The notes under the pieces: generated by a model
Seen by the model: only the letters and a program-made list of their open reading frames with translations
Told to the model about the DNA's origin: nothing
Database searches by the model: none
Program-made: the position numbers and the translations under genes
In this document: positions 11,701 through 20,142 of the stretch, piece after piece
Layout: the number at the start of each line of letters is the position of its first letter
Numbering within the stretch: the first letter of the stretch is position 1
Origin: Martelella sp. NC20
GTDB taxonomy: Bacteria; Pseudomonadota; Alphaproteobacteria; Rhizobiales; Rhizobiaceae
Length of the DNA: 64,000 bases
Reading direction: 5' to 3'
Assembly (NCBI RefSeq): GCF_013459645.1
Contig: NZ_CP054861.1
Coordinates: 3,150,001-3,214,000 of the forward strand

Positions 11701-12177
11701 CAGGGCATGGCGACGCTGACGGATTTCCGGCTGATCAAGGACGAACAGCTCAAGAAGATCCTGTCGGAGCCCACCGCCGGCAACGGCAAGAGCCTGAATG
11801 CCGCCTATCGCAACCAGATCAACGAGACCGACCAGCGTTTCCATATCGCCCAGGCGGTGATCGATATCTCGAACGGCGTGCTGCGGGTTTCCGATGCTTT
11901 CGTGCGCGGCGATCAGGTGGGCGCGACCGTGAAGGGCGTCGTGCGCGATGCCGCCGGCAATATCGACATGACCGGCACTTTCATGCCGGCCTACGGGCTC
12001 AACCGGATTTTTGCCGAAATCCCGATCTTTGGGCCGTTGCTGGGCAACGGCAACGACAAGGGCCTGTTCGGCATCACGTTCAGGCTGACGGGCAAGACCG
12101 AAAAGCCGGAACTGGTGGTCAACCCGCTATCGGCGATCGCGCCCGGCGTGTTCCGCAAGATATTTGAGTTTCAGTGA
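8737..12177 (+). CDS. AsmA-like / DUF3971 envelope protein, YhdP-type
   Basis: This 1146-residue protein has a cytoplasmic N-terminus of about 45 residues and a single membrane anchor near 46-66 (FLTFFGLFAAGLLAIAYYVI). A very long periplasmic beta-rich region follows with DUF3971-like and AsmA_2-like C-terminal sequence (IDMTGTFMPAYGLN...FGITFRLTGKTEKPELVVNP). Proteins of this group (AsmA, TamB, YhdP) form bridges implicated in phospholipid transport to the outer membrane. A Gly/Ser-rich linker lies near 882-892. The start is TTG at 8737, supported by ACGGAG 6 nt upstream; the first in-frame ATG (8821) would leave the anchor intact, so either is possible. The gene stands alone. Confidence 0.88.
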   Translation: MDDSKQKDSLIRGERTRFARGESVSLHKMPSAQTHEPMIVRASTHRSFSRHCLRFLTFFGLFAAGLLAIAYYVIESGSLDRFLAAKANEQIAAVMPEGYHARIDAARLRLSADFDLKLSVRGVALLGPDEKQIASIGTLDFAVDPVKLIGGQVTVNSVSVDDITFDSSALPATGTFRLTEHRVDSLPVLVEQMFSQTDFARGVLTAADTRSIHLSDIVFPVGSASPGKSVTVDIREVNLNLLADGILRVDGEVLLDGTPANFSAESVEEDGRTQSLQAEVSNLVLTPFLLRTKSDGDPMLGVEGTADLLLSLERARADGEPDVAAQIDVGAGRFIADSIARPFNDANLNLIYDTAKKSIEISDSSFEFDGSRFPFTAGIIDLDRYQSDVDDGYALDVLVRGGRFQSREPGLPPLIFDAKFTGEYRASIPRLLLDDISISSPQGMMAASFKAIFGDASPELSFGARIERMDTEAVKQLWPFWIARKPREWVSRNLHGGVVTNGDIAIFLSAGRIEGPGIPVKLDESEMKVAFDIDDTRITISDQMPDVERSDARVSINGGRVDVDIRDGTLSVGKSRTVKLKEGTFAIADTYTKPLMGAVDIMLSGEVRDLVKLAEAPPINALKSTDFTSDQFSGNTEVNLRASFPLDRGVAFDPVWHVVADITDGAIATPINGHQVSGLNGLVEIVPSRISFEGKGSADGVPLEVQWSMPIGKPEKNAEGDEDGPVLWLSGNLNDAQRNQLAPGLDDYVSGPVAVTVEGADEGNLIAVDLQQTTLSLPFIGWQKPPGVPATLSFTLKPGENDVTTLDDLRLTGSGLGARGQVTLDKGGLLAATLTDVAISPGDSLNVGMQREKDGLDVTLTGRSFSAKPLLDQLVKSGNGTSNGGGGSGGGNVDVHFDIARVSGENDRELSGVNGDIKVRAGAMADAVLKATTASSQPMTLTVTPDGGKKSVSLKTAGAGALLRFLGIYQKMTGGGLNLDMIETDAGWQGMATLTDFRLIKDEQLKKILSEPTAGNGKSLNAAYRNQINETDQRFHIAQAVIDISNGVLRVSDAFVRGDQVGATVKGVVRDAAGNIDMTGTFMPAYGLNRIFAEIPIFGPLLGNGNDKGLFGITFRLTGKTEKPELVVNPLSAIAPGVFRKIFEFQ

Positions 12178-12505
12178 TGTGGGAAATTTTCGCGGCATTA
12201 CCGCGATCGGTCTCCCCTTTTGAAGGGGCAGGGCGATCGCATATGGCTTCGCCGCACAGCCCCCCAATCTTCTCGCCCCGGAGGGGAGAGATGTCGCGAA
12301 AGCGACAGTGAGGGGGGAGTCCATCAACGCGAACGCCCTCACGATCTGAAACGCTGCATCACCCTCACTGCCCCTTTCGGGGCATCTCTCCCGCAAGCGG
12401 GAGAGAGTAATGGGAGCAAGCAGCAAGGCCTTTCCCTCAGGGGAGGCGGAAAATTTGCGACCTGTCGACAGCCGGAAACCAGCCGTCATCCAACCGTGTG
12501 ACCGA
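12178..12505. other. Intergenic span holding a mosaic repeat
   Basis: This gap lies between the convergent 3' ends of the AsmA-like gene and tyrS. Almost all of it is the RIME-like repeat listed separately plus degenerate C/G-rich flanks (CTCCCCTTTTGAAGGGGCAG near 12214). No gene is supported. Confidence 0.7.
12269..12420. repeat. RIME-like intergenic mosaic repeat, copy 1
   Basis: About 150 bp containing several nested hairpins: CCCCGGAGGGG, GTCGCgaaaGCGAC, TGCCCCtttcGGGGCA and CTCTCCCGCaaGCGGGAGAG. The same block occurs in inverted orientation at 23105-23275 with only scattered differences, and a shorter relative is at 31476-31613. Structure and genomic placement match the Rhizobium-specific intergenic mosaic elements; family naming is from memory of those elements, not from an alignment. 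Confidence 0.8.
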
Positions 12506-13753
12506 TCACACCGGGCGCACCAGAATGTGCTTCTTCTTGCCGACCGACAGCTTGGCCACGCCTTCGCGCGACAGCGCGTCCGGGCCGACCGAGAGGCGCT
12601 CGTCGGAGACAGCCTCGTCGTTCAGCTTCACCGCGCCGCCCTTGATATGACGGCGGGCCTCTCCGTTGGAACCGGCAAGGCCGGCCTGGACCAGCAGCGT
12701 CAGGATACCCATGCCGCCGTCGAGCTCCGCCCTGGCGACCTCGATCGTCGGCAGGTTTTCGGCAAGCGCGCCTTCCTCGAAGGTCTTGCGCGCGGTCTCG
12801 GCGGCTTCCTCGGCAGCGGCGCGGCCGTGCAGCATGGCGGTCACTTCGGTGGCGAGGATCTTCTTGACCTCGTTGATTTCCGTGCCGCCAAGCGCCGCAA
12901 GCCGACCGATCTCGTCCATCGGCAGCGTGGTATAGAGCTTCAGGAACCGGCCGACATCGGCATCCTCGGTGTTGCGCCAGTACTGCCAGAAATCATAGGC
13001 GGACAGCATGTCCGGGTTGAGCCAGATCGCGCCATTGGCCGACTTGCCCATCTTGGCGCCCGATGCCGTCGTCAAAAGCGGCGAGGTCAGCGCGTAGAGC
13101 TGCGGGCAATCCATGCGGTGGCCGAGATCGATGCCGTTGACGATATTGCCCCACTGATCGGAACCGCCCATCTGCAGGCGGCAGTCGTAGCGCTTGGCGA
13201 GCTCAACGAAATCGTAGGCCTGGAGGATCATATAGTTGAATTCCAGGAAGGACAGCGACTGTTCGCGGTCGAGCCGCGTCTTGACGCTCTCGAAGGACAG
13301 CATCCGGTTGACCGAGAAATGGCGGCCGACATCGCGGAGAAATTCGAGGTAGTTCAGGCCGCGCAGCCATTCGGCATTGTCGATCATCAGTGCCGAGCCG
13401 GCGTCATAATCCATGTAACTGGAAAAGACGCGCTGGATCGAGGCGATATTTTCCGCGATCGTGTCCACCGTCATCAGCTTGCGGGCCTCGTCCTTGAACG
13501 AGGGATCGCCGACCATGCCGGTGCCGCCGCCCATCAGCGAGATCGGCCGGTGGCCGGTCTTCTGGAGCCAGTGCAGCATCATGATCTGGATCAGCGATCC
13601 GGCATGCAGCGACGGCGCCGTCGGATCGAAGCCGATATAGGCCGTCACCCGCTCCTTCGAAAGAAGGTCGTCAAGCCCGGTCTCATCGGAAATCTGATGA
13701 ATGAAACCGCGCTCGAAAAGCGTGTGCAGGAATTCGGATTTGAACGTCGACAT
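12506..13753 (-). CDS. tyrS: Tyrosyl-tRNA synthetase
   Basis: The 415-residue class I aminoacyl-tRNA synthetase charges tRNA-Tyr. The nucleotide-binding motifs are HAGS at 50-53 (HIGH variant) and KMGKS at 234-238. [18 protein letters not shown] and the [10 protein letters not shown] tyrosine-binding helix are present. The last 65 residues form an S4-like RNA-binding domain ([17 protein letters not shown]). Length is normal. The gene is monocistronic and convergent with the AsmA-like gene. Confidence 0.97.
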   Translation of the reverse strand: MSTFKSEFLHTLFERGFIHQISDETGLDDLLSKERVTAYIGFDPTAPSLHAGSLIQIMMLHWLQKTGHRPISLMGGGTGMVGDPSFKDEARKLMTVDTIAENIASIQRVFSSYMDYDAGSALMIDNAEWLRGLNYLEFLRDVGRHFSVNRMLSFESVKTRLDREQSLSFLEFNYMILQAYDFVELAKRYDCRLQMGGSDQWGNIVNGIDLGHRMDCPQLYALTSPLLTTASGAKMGKSANGAIWLNPDMLSAYDFWQYWRNTEDADVGRFLKLYTTLPMDEIGRLAALGGTEINEVKKILATEVTAMLHGRAAAEEAAETARKTFEEGALAENLPTIEVARAELDGGMGILTLLVQAGLAGSNGEARRHIKGGAVKLNDEAVSDERLSVGPDALSREGVAKLSVGKKKHILVRPV

Positions 13754-13871
13754 GGTTGATCTTTTCGTCGCTTGTACTGGGGTAGATGACAGAACGGGCG
13801 CGCTTTAGCATGGTTTGCCTGTGCTTCCCACATCTTTTGCGCCCACGATCAGGTCAGGGCCTGGTTATCAG

Positions 13872-14333
13872 CTATTTCGACTGACGGCGGAGGGATTTGG
13901 CATGATAGGCGATCGCGAAAACGAGATAGACGAACGGCAGCCAGACGGGCAGCAGCCCGCCGCCGATCACCGTGGTGAGGCCGATGGCGTAGAGCGGCAG
14001 AAATAATATGACCCCGGTGACGACGCCGGGAGAGTATTTGCGAAGCCTGATGACGCCATAGACATGGAAGAGCGCGTTGACCGCCATTGCCGTGGAAAGC
14101 CCGAGGAAGATCGATGCGCCGCTGGGGCTGTCACCGTAGAAAAGCCCGAGCGCGGCGATAAACATTACCGCCGTGTTGACGAAGACGAGGTAGCCGAACC
14201 GGATGCCCGTCGTTTTCGGCGGCACGAGTTCGCGATACCATTCGATGAAGCCGCCCGGAAAATAGAATTCCTCGGTCACGTGCAACATCAAGGCGATGGC
14301 CAGGAAGAGCGAGAGATGGGAGGGGCTGAACAC
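13872..14333 (-). CDS. HXXEE-domain membrane protein
   Basis: A 153-residue integral membrane protein with about five helices. The HXXEE motif that names the domain is His18-Val-Thr-Glu21-Glu22 in LMLHVTEEFYFPGG. The second conserved region, ALFHVYGVIRLRKYSPGVVTG, is also present. The start is GTG at 14331-14333 with GCGGAG about 8 nt upstream. The function of the domain is not established; the paired histidines and acids suggest metal or lipid chemistry in the membrane, which is only inference. Confidence 0.8.
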   Translation of the reverse strand: MFSPSHLSLFLAIALMLHVTEEFYFPGGFIEWYRELVPPKTTGIRFGYLVFVNTAVMFIAALGLFYGDSPSGASIFLGLSTAMAVNALFHVYGVIRLRKYSPGVVTGVILFLPLYAIGLTTVIGGGLLPVWLPFVYLVFAIAYHAKSLRRQSK

Positions 14334-14573
14334 GGCGTTCTCCGCGATATGTTAAGGTCAACGCCAGAATGGTCCGCTTTGAGCGATGCGCAACAGCTAT
14401 TTCGAAAGATGCGGGAAAGCGGAGCGAACGATGCCGCCCATGGTCTGGGGGGCTCGCGGCATGCGTTCATCAGTTCGGTTGGTTCGGGGGAAGAGACACT
14501 CACCGTTCCGGCAATATTTCGACCGCAATTTCCGTAAGGTGCAAAAGCGCGACGCTTGGCCAGTTTGTTCTGG

Positions 14574-14870
14574 TCACTGTTGAATGAGGGGCAGCAAAAT
14601 CACTTTGATGATCGGGTAAGCGGCGTAGACGATCGAAAAGTAGCCAACCAGAACGAAGCCGATAATGTTCAGGGTTATAGTGGCGATTGCGAGCTTAATG
14701 TGTTTCCTCATGAAAACGTAGTTAAGCCCCTGCAACAGGGCCATCGCAAATACGCCGATATAGATTGAATTCCCGATCGTCACGATGCCCGAGAGGCGAA
14801 CGAGGTAAGGAAGGAGCGCATTAATGAAGAGCCAGATTGCGATTAGCCTGTATTTGGGTAGATCGTCCAT
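14574..14870 (-). CDS. Small three-helix membrane protein, unknown function
   Basis: A 98-residue hydrophobic protein with predicted helices near 8-30, 33-50 and 58-90 (IAIWLFINALLPYLV, SIYIGVFAMALLQ, IATITLNIIGFVLVGYF). Base composition is noticeably more AT-rich than its neighbours. No family was recognised. The Shine-Dalgarno is weak (GGGGCG). It lies between the HXXEE gene and the hydrolase gene on the same strand, but with long gaps on both sides. Confidence 0.6.
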   Translation of the reverse strand: MDDLPKYRLIAIWLFINALLPYLVRLSGIVTIGNSIYIGVFAMALLQGLNYVFMRKHIKLAIATITLNIIGFVLVGYFSIVYAAYPIIKVILLPLIQQ

Positions 14871-14980
14871 CGCCCCGGCCTCGTTTGTTTCCCTTCGTCA
14901 ATCTATAGTTGATGACCTTGGAAACCAGAACGATATTTCCCGGCAGCGAGAATTCTGCCGGGAACACCCTTCGGGATTTA

Positions 14981-15658
14981 TCACCTGATCCGCTTCGGCG
15001 CGGGCTCCGGCACCAGTTCGCCGTCGAGGCGGCGGTCGAGGTAGTCCTCGCATTCGGAGAGCAGCTCGTCGTTTCTGCCGGCGAAGAAGTGGTTGGCGCC
15101 GGAAAGCGTCTTCTGGGTGATCAGGATGCCCTTCTGGGTCTTCAGCTTTTCGACCAGGCCGTTGACATCGCGCGGCGGGGCCACCTTGTCGGCATCGCCG
15201 TGGATGATCAGGCCGGAGGAGGGGCAGGGGGCCAGGAACGAGAAGTCGTAGATGTTCGGCTGCGGGGCGATCGACATGAAGCCCTCGATCTCCGGCCGGC
15301 GCATCAGAAGCTGCATGCCGATCCAGGAGCCGAAGGAATAGCCGGCGACCCAGCAGGTCTTCGAATCGGGATGCAGGCCCTGCACCCAGTCCAGCGCTGC
15401 CGCCGCATCCGACAATTCGCCCGAGCCGTGATCGAATTCGCCCTGGCTGCGGCCGATGCCGCGGAAATTGAACCGCAGCGTGGTGAAGCCGCGCTTCTGG
15501 AACATGTAGAACAGTTCATAGACGATCGGATTGTTCATCGTGCCGCCGAAGCGGGGATGGGGATGCAGCACGATCGCAATCGGCGCATTCTTCTCTGGGG
15601 ACGGCTGGTAACGGCCTTCAAGGCGACCGGCCGGACCGTTGAAAATCACTTCGGGCAT
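14981..15658 (-). CDS. Alpha/beta hydrolase
   Basis: The 225-residue protein belongs to the group of COG2945-like alpha/beta hydrolases with the opening LHPHPRFGGTMNNPIV. The nucleophile elbow is GYSFGSW, the acid lies in HGDADKVAPP and the His in GANHFFAGR, so the triad is complete. The ATG at 15658 has GGAGAG in front. It is transcribed divergently from the cysteine desulfurase/suf genes and shares their upstream region. The substrate is unknown. Confidence 0.88.
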   Translation of the reverse strand: MPEVIFNGPAGRLEGRYQPSPEKNAPIAIVLHPHPRFGGTMNNPIVYELFYMFQKRGFTTLRFNFRGIGRSQGEFDHGSGELSDAAAALDWVQGLHPDSKTCWVAGYSFGSWIGMQLLMRRPEIEGFMSIAPQPNIYDFSFLAPCPSSGLIIHGDADKVAPPRDVNGLVEKLKTQKGILITQKTLSGANHFFAGRNDELLSECEDYLDRRLDGELVPEPAPKRIR

Positions 15659-15711
15659 TTGCTCTCCGGAAATTTCGGATCAAACATTCCAGCCGGCTTG
15701 CAACGGCCCGT

Positions 15712-15747
15712 TTGACTTGACTAATAGGGTCATCTTTTCTACAAGCA
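15712..15747 (+). promoter_or_regulatory. Candidate suf promoter with RirA iron-responsive operator
   Basis: TGACTAATAGGGTCA at 15718-15732 fits the TGA-N9-TCA core described for RirA operators in rhizobia. It overlaps a possible -35 (TTGACT, 15717-15722) spaced 17 nt from a weak -10 (TACAAG). It lies 136 nt before the cysteine desulfurase start. RirA represses suf genes in Rhizobium and Sinorhizobium under iron sufficiency, which makes the site plausible. A six-base core can arise by chance, so the call is moderate. Confidence 0.5.
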
Positions 15748-15867
15748 GTTTAGAATTGTTCGAAAGAAAGATGTCTTCTGTTTCTGCGGTCCAAATAGGG
15801 CAAGCGGGCAGTCAATTTCAAGGAAAATGCGTTGCCGGGCGCGAATGCCCGTGTAATCAGGGCCGAC

Positions 15868-17049
15868 ATGAGCACCAACCGGATCTATCTCGACTGGAAT
15901 GCGACCGCAGCGCTTCTGCCTGAAGCGCGCGATGCGGTGCTGGAAGGTCTTGATCTTTGCGGCAATGCGTCCTCCGTTCACCGCGAGGGACGGGCGGTGC
16001 GGGCGCGCGTCGAGGCGGCGCGGGGACAGGTGGCGGCTCTTGCTGGGGCCGACCCTGCGCATGTCACATTTCTCGCAGGCGCGACGGAAGCGGCAAACTT
16101 CGTGCTGACGCCCGATTTCCGCATGGGGCGCAGCCCGGTGGCGCTTGGCGCGCTTTATGTTTCCGGCATCGAGCATCCGGCGGTATTCGAAGGCGGCCGG
16201 TTTCCTTCAGCAAAACGCCATGAGATTCCGGTTCTGGCCTCAGGCGTCGTCGATCTCGATGTGCTGGACGCCATGCTCGCCGCCCATGACAAGGGCCTCG
16301 GCCTGGCGATGGTGGGCCTGATGCTGGTCAATAACGAGACCGGGATCATTCAGCCGGTCGCGGCGGCCGCCGGGATCGTTCACCGGCATGGCGGGCTTCT
16401 CGTGGTCGACGCGGTGCAGGGTGCTGGTCGTATCCCGTTGTCGATTGCGGCGCTGGACGCCGATTTCCTGATCCTGTCCTCGCACAAGCTTGGCGGGCCG
16501 AAGGGCGTGGGCGCGCTGATTGCGCGTGGCGAAACGCTGATGCCGGCGCCGCTGGCGCGCGGCGGCGGGCAGGAAAAGGGCCATCATTCCGGAACGGAAA
16601 ACGTGCCGGGCATTTTCGGCTTCGGCGCTGCCGCAGCCTTTGCGGCGGAAGCTATCGAGGCCCGCAATGCACGGATCGCGGCCCTGCGCGACCGGCTGGA
16701 GGACGGCATGCGGGCGGCGTGTCCCGATGTCGAGATTTACGGCGCGGACCTGCCGCGGGTTGCCAATACGTCATTCTTCACGCTGCCGGGGCTGAAGGCG
16801 GAAACCGGCCAGATCGCCTTCGATCTCGAGGGCATCGCCCTTTCGGCGGGATCGGCCTGCTCCTCCGGCAAGGTCGGCGAGAGCCAGGTGCTGAAGGCGA
16901 TGGGCCGCGATCCCCGCCTTGGCGGCTTGCGTATCTCGCTCGGCTGGGCGACCACGGATGGCGATATCGACGCGGCGATCGCGGCCTTCGCGAAAATCGC
17001 CGCGCGACGGAGGGCGGCCGGACAGGCGGCCCGAAAAATTGACGAATGA
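15868..17049 (+). CDS. Cysteine desulfurase (IscS/NifS-like), first gene of the suf cluster
   Basis: A 393-residue PLP enzyme that removes sulfur from cysteine for Fe-S assembly. The opening IYLDWNATA is typical of IscS/NifS-type enzymes. The PLP lysine is Lys207 in SSHKLGGPKG and the persulfide cysteine is Cys331 in the loop SAGSACSSGKV. The ATG at 15868 with AGGG upstream is chosen over a TTG 36 nt earlier because the family begins at this point. It is distinct from the SufS-type enzyme downstream (21447), so the cluster encodes two desulfurases, an arrangement seen in rhizobial suf clusters. Confidence 0.92.
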   Translation: MSTNRIYLDWNATAALLPEARDAVLEGLDLCGNASSVHREGRAVRARVEAARGQVAALAGADPAHVTFLAGATEAANFVLTPDFRMGRSPVALGALYVSGIEHPAVFEGGRFPSAKRHEIPVLASGVVDLDVLDAMLAAHDKGLGLAMVGLMLVNNETGIIQPVAAAAGIVHRHGGLLVVDAVQGAGRIPLSIAALDADFLILSSHKLGGPKGVGALIARGETLMPAPLARGGGQEKGHHSGTENVPGIFGFGAAAAFAAEAIEARNARIAALRDRLEDGMRAACPDVEIYGADLPRVANTSFFTLPGLKAETGQIAFDLEGIALSAGSACSSGKVGESQVLKAMGRDPRLGGLRISLGWATTDGDIDAAIAAFAKIAARRRAAGQAARKIDE

Positions 17050-17120
17050 TAGGCCGCGCGGGGTGTAATTGCCGCGCAGCCTGATTAAATAGAGCGGTGA
17101 ACCCGCTTGGGAATGCAAAC

Positions 17121-17140
17121 CGCCGGACCTTGAACCCGGT
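17121..17140 (+). promoter_or_regulatory. Leader motif shared by sufB and sufA (copy 1)
   Basis: CGCCGGACCTTGAACCCGGT lies 18 nt before the sufB ATG. A copy matching at 18 of 20 positions lies 17 nt before the sufA ATG (23330-23349). The sequence can fold as CCGG-loop-CCGG. It may be a protein-binding site or an RNA element; its function is not known. Confidence 0.45.
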
Positions 17141-17158
17141 TATGAGTGGAGTGACAAT

Positions 17159-18646
17159 ATGGTTGCCGTAAAAGAGACCGTCGATCAGGTCGCCATGATC
17201 GACGTCGATCAGTACAAATACGGTTTTGAAACGATGATCGAAGTGGACAAGGCGCCCAAGGGCCTGTCCGAGGACATCATCCGTTTCATCTCGCACAAGA
17301 AATCCGAGCCCGAATGGATGCTCGAATGGCGTCTGGAGGCCTATCGCCGCTGGCTCACAATGGTTGAGCCGAGCTGGGCGCGGGTGAACTATCCGAAGAT
17401 TGATTTCAACGACGTCTATTACTATGCCGCGCCGAAATCCTTCACCGGGCCGAAGACGCTGGACGAGGTCGACCCGCAATTGCTGGCGACCTATGAGAAG
17501 CTCGGCATTCCGCTGCAGGAACAGGAGCTGCTTGCCGGCGTGCAGGATTTCCAGCACCAGCCGAAAAGCCGCGTCGCCGTTGACGCCGTGTTCGATTCGG
17601 TCTCGGTCGTCACCACCTTCAAGAAGGAACTCGCGAAAGCCGGCGTGATCTTCATGTCGATCTCCGAGGCGATCCGCGAGCACCCCGACCTGATCAAGAA
17701 ATATCTCGGCTCGGTCGTGCCGCGCGGCGACAATTTCTATGCCGCGCTGAATGCCGCCGTGTTTACCGACGGCTCGTTCGTTTATATCCCGAAGGGCGTT
17801 CGCTGCCCGATGGAGCTGTCGACCTATTTCCGCATCAACGAGAAGAACACCGGCCAGTTCGAGCGCACGCTGATCATCGCCGAGGAAGGCTCCTACGTTT
17901 CCTATCTGGAAGGCTGCACCGCGCCGCAGCGCGATGAAAACCAGCTTCATGCCGCCGTGGTCGAACTGATCGCGATGGATGATGCCGAGATCAAGTATTC
18001 GACCGTCCAGAACTGGTATCCGGGCGACAAGGACGGCAAGGGCGGCATCTACAACTTCGTCACCAAGCGCGGCGATTGCCGGGGCGACAACTCGAAGATC
18101 TCGTGGACCCAGGTCGAAACCGGTTCGGCGATCACCTGGAAATACCCGTCCTGCCTGCTGCGCGGCGACAATTCACGCGGCGAGTTCTACTCGATTGCCG
18201 TTTCCAACGGCCATCAGCAGATCGACAGCGGCACCAAGATGATCCACCTCGGCAAGAACACCTCGAGCCGGATCATCTCCAAGGGCATTTCCGCGGGGTT
18301 TTCCAACAACACCTATCGCGGCCAGGTCTCGGCCCACCGCAAGGCGGAAAACGCGCGCAACTTCACCCAGTGCGACAGTCTCCTGATCGGCAGCAAATGC
18401 GGCGCCCACACCGTGCCCTATATCGAGGCCGGCAATTCATCCGCCCGTTTCGAGCATGAGGCGACCACCTCGAAGATTTCCGAGGACCAACTGTTCTACT
18501 GCATGCAGCGCGGCATTCCGGAGGAAGAGGCGATTGCCCTGATCGTCAACGGGTTTGTCCGTGAGGTGATCCAGGAGCTGCCGATGGAATTCGCGGTCGA
18601 GGCGCAGAAGCTGATCGGGATTTCGCTTGAGGGGAGCGTTGGCTAG
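17159..18646 (+). CDS. sufB: Fe-S cluster scaffold SufB
   Basis: SufB is the scaffold subunit of the SufBC2D complex on which Fe-S clusters are built. The 495-residue length and the blocks [58 protein letters not shown] and [19 protein letters not shown] are diagnostic of the SufBD beta-helix core with its C-terminal helical domain. It starts 109 nt after the cysteine desulfurase stop. In most genomes sufC follows directly; here a palindrome and a GIY-YIG gene intervene. Confidence 0.98.
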   Translation: MVAVKETVDQVAMIDVDQYKYGFETMIEVDKAPKGLSEDIIRFISHKKSEPEWMLEWRLEAYRRWLTMVEPSWARVNYPKIDFNDVYYYAAPKSFTGPKTLDEVDPQLLATYEKLGIPLQEQELLAGVQDFQHQPKSRVAVDAVFDSVSVVTTFKKELAKAGVIFMSISEAIREHPDLIKKYLGSVVPRGDNFYAALNAAVFTDGSFVYIPKGVRCPMELSTYFRINEKNTGQFERTLIIAEEGSYVSYLEGCTAPQRDENQLHAAVVELIAMDDAEIKYSTVQNWYPGDKDGKGGIYNFVTKRGDCRGDNSKISWTQVETGSAITWKYPSCLLRGDNSRGEFYSIAVSNGHQQIDSGTKMIHLGKNTSSRIISKGISAGFSNNTYRGQVSAHRKAENARNFTQCDSLLIGSKCGAHTVPYIEAGNSSARFEHEATTSKISEDQLFYCMQRGIPEEEAIALIVNGFVREVIQELPMEFAVEAQKLIGISLEGSVG

Positions 18647-18709
18647 CGCCGCGGTTAGGGCGCCGGCTTTCAAATATGCGCTTCCTCGCTGCCGTCGCCC
18701 CACCCGCAG

Positions 18710-18740
18710 CGTCATCCTCGGGCTTGACCCGAGGATGACG
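18710..18740. repeat. Perfect palindromic unit between sufB and the GIY-YIG gene
   Basis: CGTCATCCTCGGG and CCCGAGGATGACG form a perfect 13-bp stem around the loop CTTGA. It starts 64 nt after the sufB stop and ends 20 nt before the GIY-YIG ATG. It is a single unit of the dispersed palindrome family found in pairs at 19159, 29268, 36502 and 42223. In the suf mRNA it would form a strong hairpin. Confidence 0.85.
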
Positions 18741-18760
18741 AAACGGAGGGGGAGAGTGCA

Positions 18761-19102
18761 ATGACAGGCTATGTCTACATGATGTCGGACAAGCCGCGTG
18801 GCGTTCTCTACACCGGTGTCACGAGTGACATACATGGACGGGCCTGGGAACATAGGAATGGAGTCAAAGACGGGTTCACCGCGAAATACAGGGCGAAGAA
18901 CCTGGTTTGGTTTGAACTTCATCCGAATATCGTTCTGGCAATTCAGAGGGAGAAATCCCTGAAGCGCTATCCGAGGGAATGGAAGGTCAGGCTTGTTGAA
19001 GAGTTGAACCCGAACTGGCTGGATTTGTTCGAGCGGATTGATGAAATCGAGAATGTGTATAGGCCGCATCCTGGAATGCGGAAGTACGGAGATTATAACT
19101 GA
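18761..19102 (+). CDS. GIY-YIG nuclease superfamily protein (UPF0213/COG2827-like)
   Basis: The 113-residue single-domain protein has the GIY-like element GYVYMM (3-8), the YIG-like LYTGVT (16-21), the conserved Arg27 in IHGRAWEHR and the catalytic-type Glu64 in IQREKSLKRY. It closes with W-KVRLVEELNPNWLDLF, as in COG2827 proteins. All key nuclease residues are present. The start has a strong GGAGGGGGAG. The gene sits inside the suf operon between sufB and sufC, framed by palindromic repeats at 18710 and 19159-19312, and its codon use is more AT-rich than suf. It looks inserted. Cellular substrates of this family are poorly known. Confidence 0.9.
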   Translation: MTGYVYMMSDKPRGVLYTGVTSDIHGRAWEHRNGVKDGFTAKYRAKNLVWFELHPNIVLAIQREKSLKRYPREWKVRLVEELNPNWLDLFERIDEIENVYRPHPGMRKYGDYN

Positions 19103-19158
19103 ACGGATGAGGCGGGCGAACGGACACTCGATTTCCACCGCGTCCTCCCCACCCAACG

Positions 19159-19312
19159 GCGTCATCCTCGGGCTTGTCCCGAGGATCCAACCACCGGGCC
19201 GGGAGTGATGAGTGGGTTTGTTCGAACTCGGACTTGCAAAGCAGAATGCGACCCGACACTCCGCTCGTGTGGAGACGTGATTAGATCCTCGGGACAAGCC
19301 CGAGGATGACGC
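19159..19312. repeat. Composite element: two inverted palindromic units
   Basis: Left unit ATCCTCGGG-CTTGT-CCCGAGGAT (19164-19186) is preceded by GCGTC. Right unit ATCCTCGGG-ACAAG-CCCGAGGAT (19285-19307) is followed by GACGC. The two units are mirror images of each other across a unique central segment of about 95 bp. The element lies between the GIY-YIG gene and sufC. Confidence 0.85.
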
Positions 19313-19371
19313 AGAGAATAAAAGGGGCCCGAGGGAAACCAGAACCGGCCGCTGACTGAAGGAAACGAAAA

Positions 19372-20127
19372 ATGCTTGAGATCAAGAACCTGCACGCACG
19401 CATCGCCGAGGACGGCACGGAAATCATCAAGGGGCTGAACCTGACGATTCAGGACGGCGAAGTGGCCGCCATCATGGGCCCGAACGGGTCCGGAAAGTCG
19501 ACGCTCTCCTATATCCTCGCCGGTCGCGAGGATTATGAGGTCACCGAGGGTGAGGTGATCTATAACGGTGAAAACATTCTGGAACTCGATGCCGCCGAGC
19601 GCGCCGCCAAGGGCGTGTTCCTGGCGTTTCAGTATCCGGTCGAAATTCCGGGTGTTGCCACCATGCAGTTCCTGAAGGTCGCAATCAACGAGCAGCGCAA
19701 GGCGCGCGGCGAGGCCGAGCTCTCGACGCCGGACTTCATCCGCAAGGTCAAGGAAGCCTCCGCCAAGCTGAAGATCGACTACGACATGCTGAAGCGGCCG
19801 CTGAATGTCGGCTTTTCCGGCGGCGAGAAGAAGCGCGCCGAAATCCTGCAGATGGCGTTGCTGGAGCCGAAGCTCTGCGTCATGGACGAGACTGACTCGG
19901 GCCTCGATATCGACGCGCTGAAGATCGTTGCCGACGGCGTCAATGCGCTCAGAGCGCCCGACCGCTCGGTGATGGTCATCACCCACTACCAGCGCCTGCT
20001 CGACTATATCGTGCCGGACACGGTCCACGTGCTCTACAAGGGCCAGATCATCCGCACCGGCGGCAAGGAACTGGCCCACGAACTCGAAGCCAATGGCTAT
20101 GCCGATATCATCGGCGAAGCCGCCTGA
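19372..20127 (+). CDS. sufC: Fe-S assembly ATPase SufC
   Basis: SufC is the ABC-type ATPase that drives the SufBD scaffold. In the 251-residue protein Walker A is GPNGSGKST (36-44), the signature is FSGGEKKRAE and Walker B is LCVMDETDSGLD, in which SufC proteins have DE-TDSGLD. VFLAFQYPVEIPGV is the typical Q-loop region. A good GAAGGAAACGAAA ribosome site precedes the ATG. The leader between the repeat element and the ATG is about 60 nt, so transcription is likely to come from upstream unless the insertion brought a promoter. Confidence 0.98.
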   Translation: MLEIKNLHARIAEDGTEIIKGLNLTIQDGEVAAIMGPNGSGKSTLSYILAGREDYEVTEGEVIYNGENILELDAAERAAKGVFLAFQYPVEIPGVATMQFLKVAINEQRKARGEAELSTPDFIRKVKEASAKLKIDYDMLKRPLNVGFSGGEKKRAEILQMALLEPKLCVMDETDSGLDIDALKIVADGVNALRAPDRSVMVITHYQRLLDYIVPDTVHVLYKGQIIRTGGKELAHELEANGYADIIGEAA

Positions 20128-20142
20128 GGCAGGAGTGTTGTG

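Noticed and set aside
9532..11844. Minus-strand open frame of 770 codons opposite the AsmA-like gene
   Set aside because: Shadow frame with His/Arg/Asp-rich composition and no recognisable domain.
12203..12420. Possible CRISPR-like or IS-end structure in the hairpin-rich repeat
   Set aside because: There are no regularly spaced identical repeats with unique spacers and no transposase. The copies at 23105 and 31476 show it is a dispersed mosaic element.
14334..14573. Small plus-strand open frames between the two membrane-protein genes
   Set aside because: Short, overlapping each other in different frames, no ribosome site and no similarity.
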